This document shows positions 44,622 through 53,872 of a stretch of DNA of 64,000 nucleotides, piece by piece. Each line of letters starts with the position of its first letter. Within the stretch, counting starts at the first letter, position 1. A program made the position numbers and the translations under genes. The stretch comes from Sediminicola luteus (lineage in GTDB: Bacteria; Bacteroidota; Bacteroidia; Flavobacteriales; Flavobacteriaceae): NCBI RefSeq assembly GCF_002514735.1, contig NZ_NBWU01000001.1, positions 992,001-1,056,000 of the forward strand. The letters are read 5' to 3'. The notes beneath the pieces are model-generated. The model had not been told where the DNA came from, ran no database searches, and saw only the letters and a program-made list of their open reading frames with translations.

Positions 44622-45170
44622 ATGTTGTATCCTTATATCAAAGCTCTGCATTTAATTTTCGTAGTCACTTGGTTTGCGGCCTTGTTTTATATGCCGCGTT
44701 TGTTCATCTATAGGATAGAGGCCGAGGACAAACCCCAAACGGAACGCGATATTTTGGCCAAACAACTCAACCTTATGGCCAAGCGCCTTTGGGTAATCAT
44801 CGGTTGGCCGTCGGCCGTATTGGCCACTCTTTTCGCCGTTTGGTTGGTAATCATCCAACCTATGTGGCTTAGCGAACCTTGGATGCTGATCAAGCTCGCC
44901 TTTGTACTCTTGTTGTTTATCTATCATTGGAAAATACACCTCATCCAAAAACAACAAGAAGCGGGTATTATCAAACACAGCTCCAATTGGATGCGTATGT
45001 TCAACGAAGTGGCCACTTTGGTACTTTTTGCCGTAGTCTTTTTGGTAATCCTAAAAAGTATCTTCAACTGGATTTTCGGATTGGTTGGCATGTTCGTACT
45101 TGGCGTGCTTCTAATGCTGGGAATACGGATCTACAAACGCCTTAGAAAAGAAAAAGGTTGGGAAAAATAG
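44622..45170 (+). CDS. hemJ: Protoporphyrinogen IX oxidase HemJ (CopD-like membrane protein)
   Basis: A 182-residue membrane enzyme from the ATG at 44622; the upstream in-frame GTG lies at the promoter motif. Four hydrophobic helices are visible, the first with the conserved His (YIKALHLIFVVTWFAALFY) and the block YMPRLFIYRIEAE, then LWVIIGWPSAVLATLFAVWL and LIKLAFVLLLFIYHWKIH, which match HemJ. It oxidises protoporphyrinogen to protoporphyrin, the step before ferrochelatase. The hem genes of this window fit the identification. It stands apart from hemH by about 4.2 kb. Confidence 0.9.
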   Translation: MLYPYIKALHLIFVVTWFAALFYMPRLFIYRIEAEDKPQTERDILAKQLNLMAKRLWVIIGWPSAVLATLFAVWLVIIQPMWLSEPWMLIKLAFVLLLFIYHWKIHLIQKQQEAGIIKHSSNWMRMFNEVATLVLFAVVFLVILKSIFNWIFGLVGMFVLGVLLMLGIRIYKRLRKEKGWEK

Positions 45171-45761
45171 GCTCGAAATTGGGTGTTGATGATTGCCGAT
45201 TGATTATTGTAGAATCGTTTAATTGTCATGTCGACGGAAGGAGACATCTCACTTTTTATGGAAAGCTGTAAAAGTCAATTTAAGAATGGGCCAATCTAAC
45301 GATGTAGCAATTTGACAATTTGAAGATTTGAAAATGAGTGGGGTAAGTATGATGTTTGAGGTACGAAGTTGGATCGGCATAACCCATAACCAGATTGTAT
45401 TCGTGTTTAGGGTTTTATCGTTCAATTTGTGATAGAATTCTCCGTGAAACTCCGTGTCTTCTCCGTGGGACTCTGTGCAACAGTTTTATTTTCAGGCCCT
45501 AATACGGTTCAAGAAAAACAACACAAAAATTCGTGTCAATTCGTGAAATTTGTGTCAGCTCGAGGCCATGTAACCATATACCCATAAATCAATGTAGCCA
45601 TTTGAAGATTTGAAAATAAGTCGAGAGTAGGTAGTGGGAGGTATTAAACTTTGCCAAGCCTTGTAACGTTTCAACTCCTTTATCGTTTTAATGAAAGATT
45701 TGGCCCGTCAAAAACGAGCTGAATCTGTTAGGTAATTCGACCAATAAAAATCTATCACCGA
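45171..45761 (+). repeat. 591-bp intergenic composite repeat block
   Basis: At 45229-45255 lies a half copy of the GTCATxTCGA...GAxATCTCA repeat. From about 45301 the composite unit runs in order: GCAATTTGACAATTTGAAGA, AAAATGAGT, an ATAACCCATAACC block, paired TCCGTGAAACTCCGTG and CTCTGTGCAA blocks (45440-45485), AATTCGTGAAATTTGTGTC (near 45538), and a second TTTGAAGATTTGAAAAT near 45602. No gene was found. Confidence 0.75.
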
Positions 45762-46301
45762 ATGGAGTTCACCAAAAATGATAAACTTGACATATTCGAA
45801 AACGCCATCAGTTGGATCGTTGTATTAGCGATGTTTATTTACGGCGGGGCCAAACTATTTCAATTTGATGGGGCCACCGAAATCGATAAAACCGTTTCAG
45901 AATTGTCGGGTATGGAGCTCATGTGGGCTTTTTATGGCTATTCAAAATCATTCGCCATCACCCTTGGGGTTTTTGAAATCTTGGGCGGACTTTTAATCCT
46001 TTTCAAAAAAACACGATTGATAGGTTGTGTATTCACCTCCACCATTTTGGTAAACATCATTTTACAGGACATCTTTTATGGTGTGAACGAGGGCGCATTG
46101 CGCGCTGCCATACTCTATCAAGTTTTGTTATTGGTCATCCTATGGCTACATAAAGACCGAATCCTGAACAGTTTAAAAGCTCTACTTATCCAAGAAAAAT
46201 TGAAACAACCTACAACCAAAATCTTGATCAAACTATGCATCGCTTTCGCGAGCTTTGTGGTATTTCGTTTTCTGGAGTATTACATAACCATTAAATGGTA
46301 A
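45762..46301 (+). CDS. DoxX-like membrane protein
   Basis: A 179-residue protein with four main hydrophobic helices (AISWIVVLAMFIYGGAKLF; FAITLGVFEILGGLLILF; VFTSTILVNIILQDIFYG; ILYQVLLLVILWL) plus a C-terminal one (LCIAFASFVVFRFLEYY). It fits the DoxX-like superfamily. Role unknown. AT-richer than most neighbours and set between two repeat-rich gaps. It converges on the DUF59 gene with 68 bases between. Confidence 0.72.
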   Translation: MEFTKNDKLDIFENAISWIVVLAMFIYGGAKLFQFDGATEIDKTVSELSGMELMWAFYGYSKSFAITLGVFEILGGLLILFKKTRLIGCVFTSTILVNIILQDIFYGVNEGALRAAILYQVLLLVILWLHKDRILNSLKALLIQEKLKQPTTKILIKLCIAFASFVVFRFLEYYITIKW

Positions 46302-46369
46302 TCCTCTAAAATCGATATACCCCAAAACGATACTAATTTTGGGGAAGTATGAAAGGAAATCCGCTTTAA

Positions 46370-46696
46370 CTACAACATCCCCAATTCCAACTTGGCCTCT
46401 TCGCTCATCAAGTCTTGGCTCCATGGGGGATCGAAGGTAATCTCTACCTCGGCATCATTAACGGCGTCAATAGATTTTACTTTCTCCTCTACCTCAACCG
46501 GAAGGGTCTCGGCAACCGGACAGTTAGGCGTGGTTAAGGTCATCAAGATCTTAACGTCCATATCTTCATTGACGAAAACATCGTAGATCAATCCCAACTC
46601 GTAAATGTCGACCGGAATCTCTGGGTCGTATATGGTCTTGATTACGGCAACGATCTGTTCGCCCAAGGCTGCTGTATCTATCGTAGTATCACTCAT
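46370..46696 (-). CDS. DUF59/MIP18-family Fe-S assembly protein (SufT-like)
   Basis: A 108-residue protein of the MIP18/PaaD/SufT family. It has IKTIYDPEIPVDIYELGLIYDV near the start, the conserved Cys in MTLTTPNCPVAETLP, and the end VEITFDPPWSQDLMSEEAKLELG, typical of the 'SUF system Fe-S cluster assembly protein' annotated beside sufE. It matures or traffics Fe-S clusters. It starts 10 bases after the end of sufE on the same strand, so the two are co-transcribed. Confidence 0.93.
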   Translation of the reverse strand: MSDTTIDTAALGEQIVAVIKTIYDPEIPVDIYELGLIYDVFVNEDMDVKILMTLTTPNCPVAETLPVEVEEKVKSIDAVNDAEVEITFDPPWSQDLMSEEAKLELGML

Positions 46697-46706
46697 TTGC
46701 TTCTCT

Positions 46707-47132
46707 TTAAGAATTTAATTGGGTCTGATAGGCTACGGCATACAGTTTAAGCTGTTTTACCATACTAACCAATCCGTTGGCACGGGTAGGCGATAAATGC
46801 TCTTTTAAGCCGATCTCATCCAAAAATTCAGTATCGGCCTCCATAATATCCTTCGGATGTTGCCCCCCAAAGACCCGAACCAAAATAGCTATGATGCCCT
46901 TGGTGATTATGGCATCTGAATCTGCGGTAAAGTCCAAACGATCGTTGGTCATTTGGGCATGTACCCACACCTTGCTTTGGCAGCCTTTAATGATATGGTC
47001 ATCGGTCTTGTATTGCTCATCTATCAAGGGCAACGATTTCCCTAATTCGATGATGTATTCGTAGCGCTGCATCCAGTCGTCGAACATGGAGAACTCGTCT
47101 ACGATCTCTTCTTGAATTTCTTTTATGCTCAT
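46707..47132 (-). CDS. sufE: SufE family sulfur acceptor
   Basis: A 141-residue protein from the ATG at 47130-47132; a TTG nine bases upstream gives an atypical N-terminus. SufE takes persulfide from SufS. The active Cys51 is in IIKGCQSKVWV, preceded by RYEYIIELGKSLP and followed by ISALVRV-like IIAILVRVFGGQHP and the C-terminal LSPTRANGLVSMVKQLK. Neighbour of the DUF59 gene, 16 kb from sufS and on the opposite strand to sufBCD and sufS. Confidence 0.94.
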   Translation of the reverse strand: MSIKEIQEEIVDEFSMFDDWMQRYEYIIELGKSLPLIDEQYKTDDHIIKGCQSKVWVHAQMTNDRLDFTADSDAIITKGIIAILVRVFGGQHPKDIMEADTEFLDEIGLKEHLSPTRANGLVSMVKQLKLYAVAYQTQLNS

Positions 47133-47994
47133 ACCTATCAATTCCCCGCAAAAATACGATAAATCCGACTTTAGAAATACCCGACAACCCCAAACCCGTT
47201 AAAAGGGTTTTGCTTTTAAGATAAGATTGGGAAAAAGAGTTTGAAAATTGACAATTGATGAGTGTTGATGGAGTATTATTGAGTCGGAATACAACCTGAA
47301 GGTTCGTGTTGCCTATGGCCATGTAACAATGTATCAATTATTCAATGTAGCGATGAAGCAATTTGATAATGGGTTGATTTGAAGATTTGAAAATGGGGGC
47401 GGGAAGTACGATTTTGGAATTACAAAGTGGGAAGTTTGTTGCGTCATAACCCATAACTCATTTGTTGAATTGGCCAAGCAGAACCTCCGTGAAACTCTGT
47501 GTATTCTCTGCGAAACTCTGTGAAACAACCACTTTTTATAGTTGGGAAAAAGCCTAACGATGGTTAAACCCATTTTTCGTGTAATTGGTGAAATTCGTGT
47601 CCATCTTATGCAAGGAAGCAATTTGATAATGGGTTAATTTGAAGATTTGAAAATGGGGGCGGGAAGTACGATTTTGGAATTACGAAATGGGAAGTTGTTG
47701 CGATATAACCCATAACTCGTTTGTTGAATTGGCCAAGCAGAACCACCGTGAAACTCTGTGTATTCTCTGCGAAACTCTGTGAAACAACCTCTTTTATAGT
47801 TATGAAAAAAACTGTTGGAGGTTAACTCCATTATTCGGGCAATTAGTGAAATTCGTATCCGCCTGCGGCAATGAAGCAATTTGATCATGGGTTGATTTGA
47901 AGATTTGAAAATACTCATAACTGGTTTAGTTGAGGCGCAGTTTCCCAAAGACAGACCCAATAAACCATAAACCCATCAAACTAAAAAACAACCC
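47133..47994 (-). repeat. 862-bp gap with tandem composite repeats of about 260 bp
   Basis: Two full units lie in tandem (47355-47614, 260 bp; 47615-47872, 258 bp) with a third partial unit from 47873 to about 47918. Each holds GAAGCAATTTGATAATGGGT, TTTGAAGATTTGAAAATGGG, GCGGGAAGTACGATTTTGGA, ATAACCCATAACTC, GAAACTCTGTGTATTCTCTG, GCGAAACTCTGTGAAACAAC and a TGAAATTCGT block. ORFs read across it are repeat artefacts. No gene was found. Confidence 0.88.
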
Positions 47995-49368
47995 TTACCC
48001 CAAGCGTGCCATTTCCCTTTTTAAAGCAATACCCGTAACGATTGTAGCCAACAAATCGGCCAACGGAAATGCCAGCCAAACCCCTAGGGCACCCCAGTAG
48101 ACAGGCAAGATTAGAACAAGTGGTATAAAAAAGAAGCCCTGTCTACTCAGCGTCAGCAAAAAGGCAGGTATAGCCTTGCCTACGGCTTGAAAATAGGCCG
48201 AACCTATCAATTGCAGGGCTATGATGGGGGTGGCTGCGAATACCCAGCGTAGGGCATTGGGGCCATGTGCCCGTACATAGGCATTGATATCTAAAATGGA
48301 TTGGGGCAGATCGGCTTTGTCACTCAAAAAGAGATTCACCATAAAATCGGGAAATATCAACAAGCCCAAAAACACCAAAGTACCCACCAAAGAGGCATAT
48401 TTTATGGCCGTATAAATCGATGTTTTTACCCTATCGAATTTTTGGGCACCATAGTTATACCCCGCAATGGGTAAAAAACCCTGGGTTACCCCAAAGACCG
48501 GGAAAAGGGCGAACATAAGCATACGTCCGATTATGGCATAGACCGCTACTAGGGCCTCGCCGCCCAAATCGAAAAGCACATTGTTTAGAATCAGATAATT
48601 CACGCTGGTTACCGCTTGCCGCGCCAAAGTCACCGACCCTAGGGCACTGATTTCCTTTACGATCGACCATTGAAAACCTACGGCCTTCCACCAACCTATT
48701 ATCTCGGTGTTTTTCCCTAGAAAGAAATAGGCCACATACACAAAACAAGAGAGATAACCCACCGTAGAGGCCCAAGCAGCCCCTTGCATACCCCAATCGA
48801 ACAGGTAAATGAAAATATAATCCATTAGTAGGTTACCTACCGAAGGTACGATCATGGCGATCATGGCGAATTTGGGTTTGCCCTCGGCCCGTATTACCGT
48901 ATTCCCCATCATACAAAGCGCCAAAAAGGGTACGCCGTAGAGTATAATGGTATAGTAGATTTTTGCCGGCTCAAAAATGGCGCCTTTTCCTCCAAATGCC
49001 GGAATAAGGACGTCGCGATAACTTAAACCCACTACTACCAAGGCCACGGTAATCAGTATGGTAAGGGCAATCTGGTTGCCAAAAACCGAAACGGCTTTGG
49101 TACGGTCGCCCTGTCCAAGAGCCCGAGAAATAATACTACTACCACCTACCCCTATGGCAATGCCCAAAGCCCCAATAAAAAAGGAAACGGGTAAAACGAC
49201 ATTGATTGCCGCAATGGCCATGGGTCCGATCCATTTACCAACGAAAATAGAATCGACCAAGATGTTGAGCGACATCACCAGAATACCAATGGCTGCGGGT
49301 ATGGCTTGTTTTACCAAAAGCTTGCCAATGGGCCAAGTGCCCAATTCATCGGATGCCACACGGGCCAT
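47995..49368 (-). CDS. MATE family efflux transporter
   Basis: A 457-residue transporter with twelve hydrophobic helices in two similar halves and the MATE features QAIPAAIGILVMSLNILVDS, VLPVSFFIGALGIAIGVGGS and AVGKAIPAFLLTLSRQGFFF. MATE proteins export cationic drugs or metabolites using sodium or proton gradients. Its start codon overlaps the last base of hemH's stop (TAATG), so it is co-transcribed with hemH although functionally unrelated on current knowledge. Its 3' end faces the repeat block. Confidence 0.93.
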   Translation of the reverse strand: MARVASDELGTWPIGKLLVKQAIPAAIGILVMSLNILVDSIFVGKWIGPMAIAAINVVLPVSFFIGALGIAIGVGGSSIISRALGQGDRTKAVSVFGNQIALTILITVALVVVGLSYRDVLIPAFGGKGAIFEPAKIYYTIILYGVPFLALCMMGNTVIRAEGKPKFAMIAMIVPSVGNLLMDYIFIYLFDWGMQGAAWASTVGYLSCFVYVAYFFLGKNTEIIGWWKAVGFQWSIVKEISALGSVTLARQAVTSVNYLILNNVLFDLGGEALVAVYAIIGRMLMFALFPVFGVTQGFLPIAGYNYGAQKFDRVKTSIYTAIKYASLVGTLVFLGLLIFPDFMVNLFLSDKADLPQSILDINAYVRAHGPNALRWVFAATPIIALQLIGSAYFQAVGKAIPAFLLTLSRQGFFFIPLVLILPVYWGALGVWLAFPLADLLATIVTGIALKREMARLG

Positions 49369-50396
49369 TACACCGGAAGGGTATTATGTGCTTCCCAATC
49401 TTTGATCCACTGGGCCATAAGTTGGGCCCAATCGTCGTTGTCGTTTAAGCAGGGTACATGTTTATATTCGACACCACCGGCTTCCTCGAACTGTTCCTTA
49501 CCCTCCATGGCAATCTCTTCGAGGGTCTCTAAACAATCAGAGACGAAAGCTGGGGTTATCACGGCCAATTTCTTGACCCCTGATTTGGCCAAACGCTCAA
49601 ATTCGGCATCGGTATAGGGTTTTATCCAAGGGTCTCTTCCCAATCGCGATTGGAAAGAAGAGCTTACGTTCTCGCCCAAATCCATATGTTCGATTACCAT
49701 ATCGGTGGTAGCCAAACATTGATGACGATAGCAACTATGGTGTGCCACCGAATTGGTAGTACAGCAACTTTTGTTTAATTGGCAGTGGAATTTGGTAGGG
49801 TCGCCTTTGTAAATATGCCGCTCTGGAATGCCGTGGTAAGAAAATAGGATATGATCGGGTTCAAAATCGGCCAGACCCTCGCGAATGCTATTCCCCAATA
49901 CCTTGATATAGTCGGCATTCTTATAAAAGGCCGGCATGGTGGTCATTTTTAAATCGGGAAAAAGACTGCGTTGTACTTCTAGGGCCTTAACCACAACGGT
50001 TTCATAAGACGACATGGCATAATGCGGATACAGCGGCACCAATAACACCTCATCTACCCCTTGGGCCATCAACTTTTCGAGTCCTTCTTGAATGTTGCCC
50101 GAACCATATCGCATTCCCAAGGCCACGGGAATGTTCACCTGATCGGCCACTTTTTTGGTAAAACGCTCGGAGATGATAATCAAGGGAGAGCCTTCTTCCC
50201 ACCAAATTTTCTGATAGGCTTCGGCCGATTTTTTAGGCCGGGTATTCAAAATGATGCCCCGAACCAAAAGGTTGCGCTTCCAATACGGTAGGTCAATGAC
50301 CCGTTCATCCATCAGAAATTCATCTAAATACGGACGTACATCTTTCGCGGTCGGACTATCGGGCGAACCCAAGTTTACCAGTAAAACTCCTTTCAT
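49368..50396 (-). CDS. hemH: Ferrochelatase HemH
   Basis: A 342-residue enzyme that inserts Fe(II) into protoporphyrin IX, the last step of heme synthesis. Features are MKGVLLVNLGSPDSP at the start, LPLYPHYAMSS-like LVPLYPHYAMSSYE, and SYHGIPERH with the catalytic His188, then SDCLETLEEIAMEG. Between GDPT and HQCLATT there is a Cys-rich stretch (Cys205, 211, 212, 222, 227) that the classical E. coli enzyme lacks. I recall similar Cys-rich segments in other Bacteroidota, so it is likely clade-typical. hemJ, the previous pathway step, is 4.2 kb away. Confidence 0.96.
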   Translation of the reverse strand: MKGVLLVNLGSPDSPTAKDVRPYLDEFLMDERVIDLPYWKRNLLVRGIILNTRPKKSAEAYQKIWWEEGSPLIIISERFTKKVADQVNIPVALGMRYGSGNIQEGLEKLMAQGVDEVLLVPLYPHYAMSSYETVVVKALEVQRSLFPDLKMTTMPAFYKNADYIKVLGNSIREGLADFEPDHILFSYHGIPERHIYKGDPTKFHCQLNKSCCTTNSVAHHSCYRHQCLATTDMVIEHMDLGENVSSSFQSRLGRDPWIKPYTDAEFERLAKSGVKKLAVITPAFVSDCLETLEEIAMEGKEQFEEAGGVEYKHVPCLNDNDDWAQLMAQWIKDWEAHNTLPV

Positions 50397-50589
50397 ATAT
50401 GGGTCTAATTTTTTTTACCATTGCAAAAATACGGTTAAATGTGGCTCATTGGCGACCCCTTTCCCATTAAAAATCGAGGGCCCGTTGGCAGAATTTTACT
50501 TGTAATCTCTGGCTCGAATTTTGAGATGGGTTAGATTGAGGTAACCATAAGGGAACCCCTGAATAATACGGAATTAGTATCTTTATCTT

Positions 50590-50880
50590 ATGAAATCACT
50601 TGAGGAAATAAAAACTATTCTTTTACAGAATAAGAGTCATTTGTATTCGAAGTACCCTATTAAATCCTTGGCTATTTTCGGTTCCTATGCTAGGAAAGAC
50701 CAAAATGAGCAAAGTGATTTGGATTTACTTGTGGAGTTTAATGATAAGATTGGTATCCGGTTTATTGATCTCGCAGAAGAATTAGAAATCTTATTTGGTT
50801 TTAAAATCGATTTGGTTTCTAAGAACGGTATTAAAGAAAAGTATTTGAAGTCCATTAAATCCGATTTAATTTATGTCTAA
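50590..50880 (+). CDS. mntA: MntA-type nucleotidyltransferase antitoxin
   Basis: A 96-residue minimal nucleotidyltransferase. The signature GSYARKDQNEQSDLDLLVEF has GS at 31-32 and the two metal-binding Asp at 43 and 45. MntA antitoxins adenylylate a tyrosine of the HepT toxin. The stop overlaps the HepT start by eight bases, so the pair is coupled. AT-rich compared with flanking genes, consistent with recent acquisition. Confidence 0.93.
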   Translation: MKSLEEIKTILLQNKSHLYSKYPIKSLAIFGSYARKDQNEQSDLDLLVEFNDKIGIRFIDLAEELEILFGFKIDLVSKNGIKEKYLKSIKSDLIYV

Positions 50881-51208
50881 ACGAGACCATTTACTTCTTC
50901 TCGAGGACATGTTGGAATCTTGTAAAAAAATAGGTCGGTATACACAAGGGCATAACTTGGATTCGTTTTCAAATGATGAAAAGACCATTGATGCCGTTAT
51001 TAGAAACTTCGAAATTATTGGTGAGGCCGCTAATCGTATAGATGAAAAATTCAGAGCGCAACATCCTGAAATTGAATGGAGTCGATTACGTGGATTCCGA
51101 AATAGGATTGTTCATGAATACTTCGGCATCGATATTGAAATCGTATGGTCCATCATTCAAAATTATTTGACCGAATTAACGAATTGGCTTGAGGAAATCA
51201 CCGATTAG
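50873..51208 (+). CDS. hepT: HepT-type HEPN toxin
   Basis: A 111-residue all-helical HEPN protein. The RNase motif RNxxxH is present as FRNRIVHEYF (Arg76, Asn77, His81), followed by Tyr83, the residue modified by MntA in characterised pairs. NFEIIGEAANRI in the middle is another family mark. Expected to cut RNA or tRNA when freed from its partner. Confidence 0.93.
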   Translation: MSKRDHLLLLEDMLESCKKIGRYTQGHNLDSFSNDEKTIDAVIRNFEIIGEAANRIDEKFRAQHPEIEWSRLRGFRNRIVHEYFGIDIEIVWSIIQNYLTELTNWLEEITD

Positions 51209-51268
51209 TGTACAACTCCATGTATTAATCGAAAAGTTGTAAAAGTACCCCTACTCCACCTGAAACTC

Positions 51269-52780
51269 TTACCGACTATCGACCACCTTAATTTTAAACG
51301 TGGAAGCAGGTAAGCCCTCGCCATTGACCAAATTGGCCTCGGAAAAAGGTCGCCAAGCGTAATATACATATTCGGGGTTATTACGACAGGGAATCCATAT
51401 ACGATTATTGACTAGGGTACAGAGTATTTCGTTTTTCCCGTCTAAAGAAAAGCCGCGGATATTTTGTCCGTTTCCTCCCTGTAATCCTGTATCGAATTCA
51501 AAATCGACCACGACCTTGCTCCCATCGAAAATGGCACTTTTTACAAGTGGTCCAGAAGGCACTATGGGCCTGCCATAGGTTTGGTTAAGGGCCCAACGTG
51601 CCAATCGCTGGCCCACAGTTTTTTTATCGGTAGGGTGCACGTCATTTTTGGCTCCCACATCGCTACTTACGGCCATTCCCCCATGGGTTATTTTCGATAA
51701 CAAAAGCCTTTGTTGGTTTCTGAATTCAGGCCAAAACCGTGACTGGTACTTTAGGGTATCTATAGAAGAGAGTTGCACCCAATAAAAAGGCAATTCCGCA
51801 TTCGCCCATTGGCTTCTAAGCTCCTTTACCATCAATTGCTGCAAGTCCCCGTATTCCATTACACGTTCTATTTCTTGCGCATTGCTCTCCCCTTGGTACC
51901 AAGTAACACCTTTTATGGGCATAGGCAATATTTTGGCTATACCCGCGGCATTGGCAAAGCCGGGTTTAAAGGCATGGTTTGGTCCCAGGCTATCACCAGG
52001 TACATCTGCGATTCCGCCTACATTTTGCTTGCCCCGGGTTCGGATCCAAACCGCTAAGGCGTCGTTATCTAACCAAGGCGACTGGACTTTGGCCCCAAAG
52101 CTCGGATGGGTTTTTAAGATTTCGGTGCTCATAAATGTTTCTATCGGGGCCCCACCAATGGCCATATTAACCAAGCCAATCGGAATCTTCTCTGATTCTA
52201 AAAGGCTCGATCCAAAATAATAGCCCACGGCACTCATCCGTTTCGCTGTTTCGCTGTGGCTTTCTTGCCAACGGCCCTGAAAGAAATCAGTAGGGGTAAG
52301 CCGCTTGCGCAAGCTTTCATTAAAGGGTGCATTGTAAACACCCTTACCGGCATAATCCGGATTGTAAAAACGAAGTAAAGACTGTTTGGTATTTTTTATT
52401 TCGGAAAGATAGTAGTCTTCTTTTTCCAGCGGCCATTCCATATTCGATTGGCCTATACAAAGCCAAACATCGCCAATGACAATGTTCTGTAAAATTTGTT
52501 CCCCTTGGTTATGCCTAATGCGAAGACTTTGGGGCTTCAATACGGCCTGTTGTGGCGGAAAAAATATGCTCCACTGCCCTTCTGCATTTACTCGGGTGAC
52601 TACTTCCTGACCCATAAAGTGCGCTACGATTTGGGTTTTGGGCATACCCTTACCCCAAAAATGGATGGGTTGATCTCGTTGTAAGACCATATTATAGGTA
52701 AGTACATCGGCCAGGGAGAACTGGGCAAAAAGCCCAAAGCCCCAAAAACATAGGGCCAAAGGTAACAGCTTGCGGAGCAT
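51269..52780 (-). CDS. Sialate O-acetylesterase (SGNH family)
   Basis: A 503-residue exported esterase from the ATG at 52778-52780; a TTG 30 bases upstream would add residues before the signal peptide. Signal LRKLLPLALCFWGFGLFA is followed by an immunoglobulin-like N-domain, then CIGQSNMEWPL with the nucleophilic Ser, GVTWYQGESNA in the middle, and DVHPTDKKTVGQRLA with the Asp-x-His pair. It removes O-acetyl groups from sialic acids or from plant or algal polysaccharides. Neighbours give no polysaccharide context. It converges on hepT with 60 bases between. Confidence 0.93.
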   Translation of the reverse strand: MLRKLLPLALCFWGFGLFAQFSLADVLTYNMVLQRDQPIHFWGKGMPKTQIVAHFMGQEVVTRVNAEGQWSIFFPPQQAVLKPQSLRIRHNQGEQILQNIVIGDVWLCIGQSNMEWPLEKEDYYLSEIKNTKQSLLRFYNPDYAGKGVYNAPFNESLRKRLTPTDFFQGRWQESHSETAKRMSAVGYYFGSSLLESEKIPIGLVNMAIGGAPIETFMSTEILKTHPSFGAKVQSPWLDNDALAVWIRTRGKQNVGGIADVPGDSLGPNHAFKPGFANAAGIAKILPMPIKGVTWYQGESNAQEIERVMEYGDLQQLMVKELRSQWANAELPFYWVQLSSIDTLKYQSRFWPEFRNQQRLLLSKITHGGMAVSSDVGAKNDVHPTDKKTVGQRLARWALNQTYGRPIVPSGPLVKSAIFDGSKVVVDFEFDTGLQGGNGQNIRGFSLDGKNEILCTLVNNRIWIPCRNNPEYVYYAWRPFSEANLVNGEGLPASTFKIKVVDSR

Positions 52781-52854
52781 CAAAAAATCGCTAGGTTTGG
52801 TTCGTTTCAAAAGTACAGGGATTATATCGTAGCTAGCACTTAAGTTTGCTTGGC

Positions 52855-53607
52855 TTAATGCGTTTTCGTGTCAATGGTTTCGGTAGTATCTAAATCAACT
52901 ATCCATTCCTTTTGGTTTAAAAGCTCATTTTGTTGAAACAGTGCTTCACCTTCAACTTTTAAACTAAAAACCACCTCTGCAAAAAGATGGGAATCCGTTT
53001 CTACCGGTGGCGTTCCAACCCTCATGGCAAAATCGTATATAAATCCGTTGTGTTCTGTATACAAATTATAAAAGGCGTTATTCTTATCATCATCTTTGAC
53101 ATCGAACCTTAGATAAAAAACGTCTCTTTCTTCAAATTCTAGTTTAACACACAAACCATGTGTCTTATTATTAGCCTCCTTTTCTTTTAATTCAATTACC
53201 GCGGAATGAAAGTAATCTTCCAAGCTCAGGCCTATTTCAGAAATAGAGTACCTTTTTACCAAGAAAAAGTCATATGACCTGTTTTCTAAACGAGAGAAAA
53301 ACAAAAAGTCCTTATTTTCTTTTAGCTCCCAAGATGTTGGATAATTTATTTGAATAGAACCATTGTCATAAACCGACCAAATACGTGAAAATTTTTCACC
53401 ATCTAGCTCGTAATGCCAAAACCCTCTTTTTAATCCTCCGGCAATGGTGCCCTTTTTAGAAAATTTGGAGTAATCATTGGCATTCGTAAATGTATTACTT
53501 AACTCTGGTAAACTCCATTCCAAAAGGATTCTAGAAGAATTCCGCTTACACGAACCCAAGCAACCTAAAAAAATAATAAACAGTAGGATCCTTTTTAATC
53601 TGAACAT
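52855..53607 (-). CDS. Lipoprotein of unknown function (250 aa)
   Basis: Unrecognised. Start chosen at the ATG 53605-53607, giving a proper lipoprotein signal (LLFIIFLGCLGSC); the upstream in-frame GTG adds a stretch that does not resemble a leader. The mature part is rich in strands and polar residues, with no motif known to me. AT-rich relative to the window. It stands alone in front of the TraB-like gene. Confidence 0.6.
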   Translation of the reverse strand: MFRLKRILLFIIFLGCLGSCKRNSSRILLEWSLPELSNTFTNANDYSKFSKKGTIAGGLKRGFWHYELDGEKFSRIWSVYDNGSIQINYPTSWELKENKDFLFFSRLENRSYDFFLVKRYSISEIGLSLEDYFHSAVIELKEKEANNKTHGLCVKLEFEERDVFYLRFDVKDDDKNNAFYNLYTEHNGFIYDFAMRVGTPPVETDSHLFAEVVFSLKVEGEALFQQNELLNQKEWIVDLDTTETIDTKTH

Positions 53608-53872
53608 AAAAGTTGTCGTATGTCTTAAAAATAGTTGCCCCAGAGCTTCATTGAACACCTAGATTTTCAATTAACTGTTAAAGCTCTTGACAAGTTACTG
53701 CTTTAAATGAATTTTCATTCCTTCTTAAAACACTAAGGGTATACATAGATACTAAATCCAACAGTAGCATGGTGTTCAAAAAAACCGTGGACTAACTTCT
53801 CCTTAACAAACTTTAAGACCCCTTTAGGCGTTCTTATTTGGTAATGGGGCTATTTATGGTAATTTTTGTTTT

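Noticed and set aside
47355-47918. Possible CRISPR array
   Set aside because: The units are about 260 bp with no short direct repeats and unique spacers, and no cas genes are present.
47017-47960. Three ORFs of 95-108 codons in the repeat block after sufE
   Set aside because: They are read through the tandem repeats and look alike because of them; no protein family features.
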